Assembly: GCA_944472155.2 (NCBI GenBank)
Contig: OX235277.1
Location: 30,018,804 to 30,082,803 of the forward strand
DNA: 64,000 nucleotides
Origin: Trichobilharzia szidati
Lineage: Eukaryota > Platyhelminthes > Trematoda > Strigeidida > Schistosomatidae
Direction of reading: 5' to 3'
This document shows, piece by piece, positions 23,331 through 64,000 of the stretch (position 1 is its first letter; each line of letters starts with the position of its first letter). Under the pieces are notes generated by a model. That model did no database searches, had not been told where the DNA came from, and was given only the letters and a program-made list of their open reading frames with translations. The position numbers and the translations under genes were made by a program.

Positions 23331-23794
23331 TTTGTGAAGGCTGTTGATTCAAAAGTTTAAGTCTTTTCAAATATCAAGGTTAGTCTTATATCAAGAATCA
23401 TAAACGCAAAGGCATAGTTTTTAAGTTATAAGGAATACATACGCACACATAAACTTGTATGGGATTGGAATGAAAATTATCATTTATCAGAGAAAGCACG
23501 TTTCCATGAAAAAGCAGCAAGTGGATTTTCACTTGTGTATGGTTGCGAAGTTTTGTAATTTCATAAAAAATACGGCTTCTGACATCTGGGAATGATTTTC
23601 CGATTATAGCGGACCACTAGATGGAAAGTAGTATGTTCTTAATAGAACATTCACCATATACTGATACGCGATGAAAACAACTCAATATCACTGCAGTATT
23701 TAACATACTTTGTTCTGTTTCACTGATGAAGAAATGGGATCACTTAACATATTTAATAAGCATTTTGCCTCATTCCATTCCATCCATGTATTAT

Positions 23795-24260
23795 TATTTA
23801 TTATTATTCTTTAGGATTCCGAGTGAAACGTGGGGCTTCAACAGCACAAATCCATTTCAGCCTCTTCTCTGAAGTCTACTACAGCTGGACCCATGATTCC
23901 GCACAAACTTTCATTCCCTTCTCACACGATCACCTAAACGTCACACTTGGAGCCACACCTAACTCATCCTTCCGCATTCTAGTCTCTGTCGATAGCAGGC
24001 CTGGCATGTGATATCACTTAACAGCTTCACCAAAGTATGTTCATTCCATCTCCACTTACTTCTGGATATTTTTTGGGGTAATAGGTTCTTGGCTAGTTCG
24101 TTGCCAGATATCCTTGTTACTTATCCTTTCCGACTCGCCATCTGATCTCCAGTAGGAAGCGTAGGCAACTGTTGATAAAAATCTGAAGCAGGCTGTTGGA
24201 AACCCTTTAATGGCTCAGGCGCCGAGTTTCTGAACTATAGAGAAGCGCTGATTAACTTTA
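23795..24260 (-). mobile_element. RTE-1 3' fragment
   Basis: Complement of the RTE-1 tail from TTATTATTC at 23800 through the C-terminal domain to about 24260. Confidence 0.7.
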
Positions 24261-24619
24261 CATTGATGCTGAAAATCCTAATCTTCTTCATTATTCTGAG
24301 TGCAGTAGATTCCCACGGGCAGAGTGATGATATGTTTAGTCAGAGGATAAACAACTGCACACAATACGGTTAAGATCCCAATAGCGGTTCTTACCAACCT
24401 TTTGGTCAATCAGTACTCAACCTCTGTTACGTTACTTTAGTTTATACGTGACCTACTTGTTTGCATGCATACATAACCATTTTGCATAAAACTAATGTCT
24501 CAATCCCTTACTGAGTGATATGCAGCATAGCGAATGATTTCACTTTATTATCAGACTGCATTTTCTAAATCGTCTCTAATTGTGATGATCAAATGTTCAT
24601 ATTGGTAGCGTCACATATG

Positions 24620-24840
24620 ATGAATTTGTAGAAGTTAAAGGTTAAAGACTATGAGATTTTAAACCTTTGGTTCAACAGTTAAAACATCATCCTCATAACA
24701 TGGATATCCTTGGTAAAATACTCAGTGGGGTCATATGTTTCCACTTCTGAAGAGTCTCAAAGAGGGTCGAAACAGCTATCCAGCTCTTCTCAGTTTCTAG
24801 TGGTTCTCTAACTGATGTATTTTCGAGATCTTACTTGGAA
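24620..24840 (+). mobile_element. SINE-2 copy with CTGAAGA core
   Basis: Head decayed. CTGAAGA is followed by GTCTC, GGTC, GAAACAGCTATC and the family 3' part. Stem I is lost. Confidence 0.55.
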
Positions 24841-25254
24841 AACGGACAGCCAGTTTACCTCGGTTCTAGGTCTTTCTGCAGTTAATGTATTTTCAGTATG
24901 AAGCCCATTTTTAGCTCACATTCTACAATATGGACCACGATTGTTACTTACTTCATAGACAAAATTGCGAAGTGTGTAATTTATAATAGATTTAACTTGA
25001 TATTATAGTCATTCGAATGACAGGCAAATCAATGCATATAATTGCCAGAATAACTTCATGTAATAAAACAAGGCCGCTTATCTTTTAACAAATACTAGCA
25101 CTGCTGGATATCTAAATTCGCAAGCTGTCAACTGTGTATTTTTCTTGTATTACTGATGAATTTACTTAGACTGGCCCTATTAAGTTGATGAATCAGGGAA
25201 AATAAAAAACCCGAAATAACTTAGGCTACTTGTGAGTAGTCTAAAATTACCAAG

Positions 25255-25535
25255 AATTAAGTCAAATATGCAGAAGGAAATTAAGATGTATTGAAAAGGC
25301 GCTGAGGAGACAGTTGAGTGATATCAAGCGCCAAACAGTCGCTCAAGTGGAACATGGAAAGATAAGGTGGGCTTTGGTCAGAGGGTGACACGGAGGAGAT
25401 CGTGTCAGGAGGAAATGGAAGCTTATGGATATTCACGGAGCCAACTGAAGATGATTGTAGAGAAGTAGGCCAAATGCAGCTGCGCTGTTGCAGCCCTGTG
25501 TTCTTCGCTGGGAGCATAAGGGAATAATTACAATG
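25255..25535 (+). mobile_element. RTE-1 3' tail fragment
   Basis: GCAGAAGGAAATTAAGATG to GGGAATAATTACAATGA: the C-terminal region and tail of RTE-1, broken. Confidence 0.65.
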
Positions 25536-25539
25536 ACAG

Positions 25540-28480
25540 TCTATCTCACTGAACAGGTTAGAAGTTAACCCGAGGAAACGAAGAATTTGTAAATATAATA
25601 TTAATATTGATATTAATTTTTATTTTGATTCATCAAGTGCACAGTTTCAGTTATTACAACAAATATTCAGTTGATTACTATCATGGAAGAAAAAAGTAAC
25701 TTTTCTCATCTCATGAGGTTTTCACAATAAGAACAACGATTTTCAAAACATAAAGCAAGATGAGACACTGGTGTTAGATACAGACAGATTGCAGCTTTGC
25801 AAAAAAAGTCAACTGGTTTTTAAATGTAAAACTGGATTACAGAAAAAAAATTATAGAAATAAATTCCTACACAACCATTGTGTAAATCACAACCGTTTTA
25901 TATTCATGCATATACATTTAATATTGTATATACATAATGATATTACTGAAACAAGTATATAAGTAGTTTCACATTATAAAGGGAAAGTTTCATAGAGTTC
26001 ATTTTATTATTAACGGAAAAGAAATAAAACCCAAAATCTAACAGAATAAAATATTGAATTCATAAATTATCATATAAATCACAGAGAAAAAAGTTAAGCA
26101 AAATGATAAAATGAAGCAAATTCACTCTAAAATGGGTCACAACCATTAGAAAGTCACAACCTTTAAGAAAGTGGGGTTTAGCAGGGATGCTTATTTGATA
26201 AATACATACACAGATTATCCCGTGATTTCACAACCTTTCATTTTAATTCATTTATTTATGCATAACCAGTAAAAAAGGGAATCATTAACTGTATCATAAG
26301 TATTTTCAACAAAAATGTCACGTTTGTGTGGAATAAACTTTTCAATGGTTTGATTAGAAAAACAAAAAAACAAACAAAAACCAAGATGAAAAACGACAAA
26401 TAATGAGGTGTAACAATCTAATAACGACAAAAAAAAGAATTTCCTCTTTTAAATTTTCACAACCACAAAAACTGGAATTCACAACCGATATATAGACCTT
26501 GGGAATAGGGAACATAATGCCTTAAAATAGTAGTATACTTGAGTAAAAAACTGACAAGCTAGATAAAACAAGATAAAGCCTAATGTTTATTTGACGTAAA
26601 TTACTGAATGCTTGACTTGTTGTAGACTGATTCTTTTGACTGAAAGGTCTCATGATATTTGGATACAGTGTGCCAACAGTTTCTTGAGAACTTTTCACAT
26701 TATCCACTCTTTGCTGCCCAGTATGCTGACTAGACCTACATGCCGTATCTGCAAAAGGATATGGGAGACACTTTTGTAATAATAATAATGATATTAACAA
26801 AAATACCAGTATATCATAAACCATAGTACAGAGTTCTCGGTACACTTAATTTCAAAATATTTTTCCTCATGACACAGGGTCTTCAAGTGAAACAGTAACC
26901 GACAGTGTATCATGTGACTCTGTGTTGTTCCACTTGAAGCAATATCCAATCCTCTACAGCACTTTCCTTCAGATTCGTTGAGAAACGCACGTTATGTTGA
27001 AATGCAATAGACAGTGCAGGCAATTAGGGATCAAAGACACTGCTGCAAACAATAAATGAGAAGCAGAACATGGGTGATGGTCGAAACACTTTATCAATAA
27101 TAGTAATCACGGTACAAGAGGGCCATCAAAGTTCACATTAAAAAAGCAGCCAGGCCGTTACTGATTACCGGCCACCCTTTTTTCTGAATTATCGTCTTCT
27201 TTTTCACAGTTTGGGCCACTACAGAAACCTAAGTGGAAATGTCCGCAAGTTTATGCGGCGATCAAAACTTACAACTAGATGATTAAAACAATTTTTTAAA
27301 ATATGGAGGAGAGCTAATGCATCATGCTTCATGGGAATTTAGGTAGCCAAGTGTTTTGCTCAGACTTCTGTGAGTATTACCTGACACAGACTGCACTTTA
27401 TTACAGTTATTTTAAAAGCAAGCGGATATTTATATGTCTAGAACATTTAAAGATCGCGAATCTCATAAGAGAATAATACTCAAAGCAAGTGACAAACAAT
27501 CCTCGGTATAGTCAAATTGTTTTCCGCTTAATCTATGTGAATAGTATACATAATCTTCTGCTCAACCTCTGCTAAAACGACATAACACTAAATAATAGTA
27601 GATTAACTGTCAAAGTTGATTACTAGACAACCTGAAGATATCCACCTTATGAAAATCAGTTAAATAATCAAATCTCTTAATCAGAAAAAAATATAACTTC
27701 ACTGAGTAGGCACTTAAAAGGCATGGATGCACCAATAACATTTGAGGCAGTGTTTGCGCTAAAAGTTTAATTTTGTTTAGTAACTTAATCCTAACCACAG
27801 TCTTTCTTTAATCTACGCGTAACCTGTCCCTAGCTCAAACATAAGGCTAATCTTTTCCTAACCTAATTTAAAACTAACCAGTTACCATGTTATTATTATT
27901 ACACATCATTGAATACCTCTATTTTATGAATATCGTGTTATTTATCTGATTTCACTGACTCCTTCTAGAGTCACTGCTGCGTTCGCACTTATTGGCTATC
28001 CAATGTTTAACCTTGCCAGGAACACAATCATGCTAATCTTCAGGTCATCTAAGTTAGAGTTAATGCACAGACTGAATTTATTGTAATGACTGATAAGTTG
28101 GAGCTGAAATCAAATCTTAGACGTCAGCAGAATTCTGGTTAGCAGTCCGCCAATACACTGAAGTCTTAATAGAATGTATGTAAGTGGTTATTGTTGATTT
28201 TAGTATGAAAAAAATGAGTCGTAAAGTGGTTGTCTCCCAGTCTTTTCATTTAGGAATCAACACATCGTTTTAAGTGCGAAGCGCTCCACTTCTCTGGTTA
28301 CGGAAGTTGGTGTTCCTTGTGGTGGGCTGTACTTTCTGCATTTCACTTCGCATGACTTGCCGTATTATTTTAGAGTCAATTTCATTAGACATGCGGGTGA
28401 TCTGACAATCTCTATTGCAGTTATTTGTGCACTAAGTTGTTCTGATATAAAATAGTTTCCTATCTGAGGTTGAGAAATGC
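25540..28480. other. Repeat-poor AT-rich stretch
   Basis: Holds only the 100-aa frame at 26522-26824 (-). I recognise no retroelement, which is unusual for this window. Confidence 0.4.
26522..26824 (-). CDS. Hypothetical small secreted or GPI-anchored protein, 100 aa
   Basis: ATG at 26824, stop at 26522-26524, no intron. Residues 1-18 (MVYDILVFLLISLLLLQK) form a strong signal peptide. The middle is polar with two Cys and one Asn-Gln-Ser sequon, and residues 78-100 (INIRLYLVLSSLSVFYSSILLF region) are hydrophobic to the end, as in GPI-anchor signals. The stretch around it is free of recognised retroelements, unlike most of the window. I do not recognise the family; schistosomes have many small secreted proteins, some from micro-exon genes, so it could also be one exon of such a gene. 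It could be chance in AT-rich DNA. Confidence 0.35.
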   Translation of the reverse strand: MVYDILVFLLISLLLLQKCLPYPFADTACRSSQHTGQQRVDNVKSSQETVGTLYPNIMRPFSQKNQSTTSQAFSNLRQINIRLYLVLSSLSVFYSSILLF

Positions 28481-28509
28481 TCTTAAACTGAACCCCTCTA
28501 AAAAGAAAT

Positions 28510-29292
28510 TTGCATATAAAAAGCATTTGGACAGGACATTATACACACTTTCACAGCTTCGTCGCTATCAATTACAAAAGAAATTTAGTGAAGACCCTTA
28601 GCCACAGAGTTAGAGCTATATGCTCTGACGAAGTAATTAAAGATGAATTAAGCATGGTATATGATACTTTAATCGAAAATGGTTATCCTGACAAATTTAT
28701 CAGGAAACATTTGACAAAGAAAACAGAAAAGGACTACCCACTATCTGTAAACAAGAAGCCACTATATATACGACTACAATTCATGAGCGATATACCAAGC
28801 GAGTTAATTACGAAGAAATTAAGAAAATCACTTCAAAGAACTTTTAATGCTGGCGAACTACACGTATTATTCTCTACACGACCGATGGTGCTACCTCGAA
28901 TGAAAGATGAAGTACCTAGACTAGCCACTTCAAATTGTATTTATCAATTCAACTGCGCTTGTGGAGCGAGTTATGTTGGCCGTTGCTCTAGGAACTTAAT
29001 TTTTCGTGCTCAAGAACATATCCCACTATGGCTAAGTAAAGGTGTAGTTAAAACTATTAACAGATCGATATTAAACCATATGGTGCAAACCGGTTACAAA
29101 GCCAGCGTAGAAGAATCCTTCTCCATAATATACCGGGTGCCTAACAAACTACCAAAATCGTCGAAGCACCGCATGCTCCAAACAGCAGAGGCTATTGCAA
29201 TTCGCCTCAAACAACCAGTGCTCTGTGTCCAGAAGAAACAATTCCAGCTCCTACTACTGCCATGGCCCTCAGTAGAGACTATAAACTCATGA
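28510..29292 (+). pseudogene. PLE-B partial protein: RT thumb and GIY-YIG endonuclease
   Basis: 260 codons open from an ATG that is internal to the ancestral protein. KSIWTGHYTHFHSF and the following YKRNLV match the region after the PLE RT active site (compare KPTWNSQLTNF in PLE-A). CIYQFNCACGASYVGRCSRN is the GIY-YIG segment and RAQEHIPLW its helix. The frame reaches the family C terminus (LLLLPWPSVETINS), so the endonuclease half is intact while all catalytic RT motifs are missing. Confidence 0.85.
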
Positions 29293-29453
29293 ATTTGTAC
29301 TATTACCTTTCCTAATTCTTCTGACATTCAGTTTGTTTTATGTTGATGCTGTTCAGCTGTAATTTATCAATATTATTGATTTGATGTTATTTAAACATTA
29401 ATGTCGTTCATAAGACTAATTCATTCATTCATTATAATGTATATATAATTGTA

Positions 29454-29494
29454 GAACCTGATGATGAATTTATCGAAAAGAGTACTCTTTGTTC
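29454..29494 (+). ncRNA. Minimal hammerhead-like motif in PLE-B tail
   Basis: Stem I GAAC (29454-29457) with GTTC (29491-29494); CTGATGA directly after the stem (29458-29464); GAA at 29475-29477; stem III is the 12-base palindrome AAGAGTACTCTT (29478-29489); U17 at 29490. Stem II is weak (GA/UC) with one extra U. Short palindromic stem III is typical of PLE hammerheads, which work best as dimers. Confidence 0.6.
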
Positions 29495-29524
29495 CGTGTC
29501 CATTCTTTTGAAAATTTTAATGGG

Positions 29525-30080
29525 CATTTTTAATCAGTTAAAATATCAGACTGTTAATTTTAGTTTCACACATGAGCAATACTTGGGTTAACTGATTCAG
29601 CCCCACGATTCTTGCAATATCCACGACACTGCGGTAGGAAATAAGCTGAATGTTACCTATCTTGGTATCGCTTTCTCCTCCAATCTCTGTTGGTCGCTTC
29701 ATATCTTGTTGATTTCTAAGGGAATCCTTTGTTTGACCTACTACATAATGTATTTGAGACATTCTGGCATAACTCAGCTTCTTCTGTTGCAATTTATTTA
29801 TTCATGTAGTCTACATATTCTTCTTCACTATTTTTCCTTATTCTTCTCTGAGCTTTTCATGAAACACCATGTCATACTAGACAGAACATTGAAAACCGTG
29901 AGCAGGGTTAGTGGTATACCTTTGACTCAACTAACTAACATTGTTGCAGATAGGCGTTTTAATTTTTCAAGACAACTGGTTAAAGTGATCTTCAGACGGT
30001 TCCAGTCATTTAGAAATTTAGACAAACAACAAATTGAGCGAAGGAATATGCATTCCTTTTCAATGCATTCCTCATCATAA
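29525..30080 (-). mobile_element. PLE-E fragment
   Basis: Minus strand 29792-29538 shows IHYVVGQTKDSLRNQQ, a decayed GIY-YIG segment (YVGQTKRSL type), and DTKIGNIQLISYRS. Upstream frames are broken. Confidence 0.6.
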
Positions 30081-30089
30081 CCTCTACAC

Positions 30090-30636
30090 TGATGCACGGT
30101 TTCTTGCTTCAAAAATTGTATCAATCATGTGGTTACTTTACCCTAATAAGAATTATCAGTTTTAGGTATAGGGGGGGATGGAAATATGATATCCTGTTGC
30201 TAACATCTACTAGATAATTGTTGTGATGGCTTTCAATGTCTTAATTTCATTCGACTTTACCTGAGACTGATAATTCTTATTGGAGTAAAATAACCAAATG
30301 ATTGGTGCAGTTTTGAAGTAAGAAACTACATATATATATATATTAATTGAATTAAGTGAAAAGGAATATATTTCTTCGCTCAATTTGTTTTTTTTTTCTA
30401 AAGTTTTCTTATCGGAGACTTAACATCCTCCTTATTCACAACTTTCTTGTATCACTTCAGGTGAAAACGAGGTAAATGTCGTAAGAATTTACGCTCTTAC
30501 AGTCAAATGTAAAAATTCAACCACACTATATTTAACATAAGTGTCTTGAGTGAAGAGAAAAATGTCGAAAAAGGTCTTATAAGCCTACTCCATCTATAAT
30601 CTATAACTAATCAGTAACTAACTTATTATCAACATT
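30090..30636. other. No recognisable feature
   Basis: AT-rich sequence with short T and TA runs. Confidence 0.4.
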
Positions 30637-30645
30637 ATTAATACA

Positions 30646-30883
30646 GATATGTGTGTCGGTGGCTCAACGGTTAGGATGTTCGCCAACCGTGCTATATGGT
30701 CCGGGGTTCGATCCCCGGCCGACGCACTCATTTAAATCGACAACACAGTAATAGAACTGGCAAAGAGGGAAGGTTGTGCATGAGGCTAGAAACCCCATCC
30801 TGTAAAAATTAACACTGCTGCAGAAACTTCAAGCCTCTAGCTTGAAGCCCTATGTTCCACTGGGAACGTGAAGGAATAAAAAA
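30646..30883 (+). mobile_element. SINE-B with target duplication
   Basis: ATTAATACA flanks it at 30637-30645 and 30884-30892. Its head (30653-30725) is tRNA-like: a 7-bp acceptor helix GTGTCGG/CCGACGC with one G-U pair, T arm CGGGG-TTCGAT, B box GGTTCGATCCC; the D stem is poor. The 3' end has TTGAAGCCCTATGTTCCACT, shared with RTE-1. It lies about 340 bp beyond the esterase stop codon. Confidence 0.85.
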
Positions 30884-31224
30884 ATTAATACAAATGTTAC
30901 TCGGCTATTAACTTATGCTTGTGTGGTTACATTTATTTATTTATTTATCAATATTTTATATATTTATTTATTTATAAATAGAGATAGATTGTTGCAGTAT
31001 ATTTGTGTATAGTGCTGAAAATTCGATTCTGTTCGGAAAATTATTGCCTCTAATGAAGTTATCATTTTTATAAGAAAAAGTAGTATTAGGACCTAGATGA
31101 CAGCAGAATCCTCAAGATGGTTAATAATTAAAAAAAGACACTGTATTGATGGTAAACAGACAGTTGTCATAGAAATCAATAAAATATTATCATCGCTGAT
31201 AAATATGAAGAACAATCTTCTATC

Positions 31225-61614
<30,390 letters not shown>

Positions 61615-61638
61615 CTAAGGATAGAATAAGAAATTTGC

Positions 61639-61659
61639 ATATATATATATATATATATC
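61639..61659. repeat. (TA)n microsatellite
   Basis: About ten TA units, 25 bp upstream (in gene direction) of esterase exon 1. Confidence 0.9.
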
Positions 61660-61689
61660 ATGCATTGGTGTATACACATTTCAAAATTA

Positions 61690-61940
61690 CAGGTTTGATC
61701 ACGACCCAAATTCAGTTAGAGAACCATTGAAAAACCAACAAACAGTAGTAGACAGCTGTTTCTTCTTGCTTGGGAGCATGACTAGTGGGCCCCAACAAGC
61801 TGGGTGTGTGGAAAAATATGCACCCATGATACTGGCTAGCAGTCACACTACAAGTCGCGAATCGCTGAAAGTCAAAATTGATGGGTTATTAGATTCAGTT
61901 CCAGTCTGTGAATGGCACACAAGCCCTCTATGTAATCTGA
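61690..61940 (-). mobile_element. SINE-2 copy, decayed
   Basis: CAGTTAGAGAACCATTGAAA and AGACAGCTGTTTCTTC are the complement of the family hammerhead and 3' part; 61845-61935 resembles its extended 5' part. Confidence 0.5.
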
Positions 61941-61949
61941 GTTAGTTCA

Positions 61950-62280
61950 TTTGAGCTATCTCTGGTGTACACCTCTGAAGACCTCTGTGCCAACAGCCTA
62001 TTGCCCAACCAGCAAATATGGCAAAGGAAATGGAGATGGGTTGAACACACTCTGAGCAGTCTGCTGAGGAATACCGCACGCCAGGTTTTTCAATGGAAGA
62101 CGAATGAGAAACGAGGAGTTGGGCGTGGATCACAGTGTGATATGGAGGAGACTGTGTGTGGAAGAAGTGAAGATTCGTAGGCAGTCGTGCAACCAGCTAA
62201 AATGAGATGAAACAGAGGTGTGATGTTGAAACCCTATGTTCCACCGGAAATCCAAGGGAATAATAATAATAATAATCTGA
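61950..62280 (+). mobile_element. RTE-1 3' tail
   Basis: LLPNQQIWQRKWRWVEHTLS is the C-terminal domain; tail TTGAAACCCTATGTTCCACC with (AAT)n at 62260-62275. Confidence 0.7.
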
Positions 62281-62682
62281 TTTCCGAGTTCGATTCAATC
62301 ATTATAAAGTTTACTTGATAAATTATTCTCAGAGTATTTAAAAAAAAAATTCTCTGCGAACTTCTCACCCGTTTGTAAGCTACAGTTACTTCAAACACAG
62401 AAAAACCCTATAATTATAATTCTCATATCTCTTTTATTTCCTATAGCCTGTTAGTTAGTTTCAGGCAAATCTCACGAATTTCCTCTTTCTCAATAAGAAA
62501 AATAACTAAGCAGAATCATTTTTGCAAGTTATTCTTTTATTCATTTATTAAAATAATCCATGCGTAAACGAAATTCAGTCAATGAGTTTAGAATATATAC
62601 ACATATTGATACAATTGAAATCTACTTCATGTGGAACTAAACAATAAAATTTTTTTAGCAGTAATCCATTCATCAATATTTT

Positions 62683-63670
62683 TCTTTAATATCTGATTTA
62701 TGCATCTTTTGCTTGGCAAGCTAACATAAATCTCTCCTAATATTATTCTCTATGTCTCCTTCCATCGCCATTCTCATTGTCATATTAGACACTGTGTGAT
62801 CGGTTCCTTCAAAATAATAACATGTATTCGTGATTTCTTCTTAATTGTGGAAGCTGAGTTGTGATCATTGCATTCTCCGTATTTCTGAGCGTTTGTGTGC
62901 ACACATGTCTATGTGTGTGTATTTGTGTGTTTAACAGTTTGAAGTGTCATTTGAATGAATTTTTGTCAGTATAAGTTTTCCTTTAGCTCAAAACTGATTG
63001 ATAAAGGTGCTTATGATGGAAAATATTTTTTCCACATGATTCAATCAATCACTTCTTGGTCTTCCTTTCAGATTAGTCTGAGGACAGTTTCATCATGAGA
63101 AGTAGGTGAAAGAGAATATAAGGCATTTTTGTTTCTTTTAAAAACATCATTTAATACTTAGCAGCAGTTATTATTGGTCTAAGTATCTACCTAAAGTAGG
63201 ATTGTGGTGGTGTGATACAGACAATGTGCTCCAACGGAATAGGATTCTCACATATTCCCACAGTTCAGTACAGCGCAGCAACAGAATACTATATGTGTTT
63301 GAACATTCTATTTCATGTCGAATAATGTAAGCCAAAATCACCCGCTCAGTGATTGGTTAAAGAAAATAAACTATATATATATATATATAATAATTCATTC
63401 AAATGACACTTCAAACTGTTAAACACACAAATACACACACATAGACATGTGTGCACACAAACGCTCAGAAATACGGAGAATGCAATGATCACAACTCAGC
63501 TTCCACAATTAAGAAGAAATCACGAATACATGTTATTATTTTGAAGGAACCGATCACACAGTGTCTAATATGACAATGAAAATGGCGATGGAAGGAGACA
63601 TAGAGAATAATATTAGGAGAGATTTATGTTAGCTTGCCAAGCAAAAGATGCATAAATCAGATATTAAAGA
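62683..63670. repeat. 279-bp near-perfect inverted repeat
   Basis: Arms 62683-62961 and 63392-63670 are reverse complements with one mismatch found by eye; the loop is 430 bp. The arms have no coding potential I can see and contain a GT/CA-rich stretch. The right arm interrupts repeat R1. Confidence 0.9.
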
Positions 63671-63715
63671 TCACTTGAAAATATACCTTGGTTTCCGTGT
63701 CTTGCCTTCTGCTGT
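63195..63715 (+). repeat. Repeat R1, copy 2, interrupted
   Basis: 63195-63360 and 63671-63715 match 43615-43860; the inverted-repeat arm and a TA run lie between. Confidence 0.65.
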
Positions 63716-63769
63716 TACATGATTACATTAGCAGAGAAATTTCGAAGTGACAGTTTGTAGATATTTGAT

Positions 63770-63930
63770 TCGTTTCAGGTTTTGACTATGGATTGATATC
63801 AATCCTAGAACCACTAGAAACCAGAAAAGAGTACTGGATATAGTCGTTTAGTCCTTGTTTAGAACCCTTTACAGTACACTCCCATGATTCACCCCACCAG
63901 AGACCTAACCTTGAAACAATCAAATACCTA
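63770..63930 (-). mobile_element. SINE-2 copy, decayed
   Basis: Stem I GTACTG/CAGTAC complement is kept (63831-63884 region) but the core reads TAAAGGG. Confidence 0.5.
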
Positions 63931-64000
63931 AAAATTAACACTTGGAAATTAATATGGTGTTCGTCTGTGACAGGATGAAGTTGTCTGAAGTAATAGTGAT

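Larger units (their letters stand above)
28490..29503 (+). mobile_element. Penelope-like element PLE-B, 5'-truncated
   Basis: Ends with a non-coding tail that contains a hammerhead-like motif at 29454-29494. The 5' truncation falls inside the reverse transcriptase thumb region (about 28490). The body is the open frame described separately. Confidence 0.85.

Noticed and set aside
30653..30725. A true tRNA gene
   Set aside because: Acceptor and T arms pair, but the D stem is poor, no clear anticodon arm forms, and it is the head of a 238-bp SINE with target duplication.
61670..64000. Esterase first exon and promoter
   Set aside because: No minus-strand segment encodes the expected N-terminal blocks; only repeats were seen.

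Overview
This is eukaryotic, AT-rich, intron-rich DNA that looks like a schistosome (Schistosomatidae). Three things point there: hammerhead-bearing tRNA-like SINEs of the Schistosoma Sm-alpha type, RTE-clade LINE and Penelope-like (PLE) debris typical of blood-fluke genomes, and a GPI-tailed cholinesterase-family gene. I cannot fix the species.

The main host gene is a carboxylesterase type B / cholinesterase-like gene on the minus strand. Nine exons between 61614 and 31225 join in frame with GT-AG junctions into 624 residues. It runs from the segment around the choline-binding Trp to a stop codon after a C-terminal hydrophobic GPI-type tail. The exons for roughly the first 80-100 residues lie beyond the right edge. 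The fold-defining cysteines, the nucleophile Ser and the acidic residue are present, but the catalytic His is Gln and three other active-site positions differ, so a weak or inactive paralogue is likely. Two other possible host sequences are a proline-rich PPxY-containing terminal exon (19838-20112, +) and a 100-residue open frame with a signal peptide and a GPI-like tail (26522-26824, -).

The rest is mostly retroelements. Left third (1-19600): RTE-1 3' end, PLE fragments with nested SINEs, and a nearly full-length second RTE family (RTE-2, about 14110-10440, -) split by a PLE tail. Middle (19600-31225): the two small host candidates, RTE-1 tails and PLEs. Right half: the esterase gene, whose introns hold a complete-looking PLE complex (46513-50171), SINEs, RTE-1 tails and, beyond its last visible exon, a 279-bp near-perfect inverted repeat.

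The unusual theme is recurrent hammerhead ribozyme (HHR) architecture in unrelated retroelements of one locus: three SINE families and several PLE families. One copy (57181-57226, -) has every canonical core base and all three helices; another (37139-37180, -) keeps the full core. Both lie in introns of the esterase gene, in its sense orientation. Family names used here: RTE-1 (SR2-like), RTE-2, PLE-A to PLE-E, SINE-A (Sm-alpha-like), SINE-B (tRNA head, RTE-1-like tail), SINE-2 and SINE-3 (other tRNA-headed HHR families). All are working labels.
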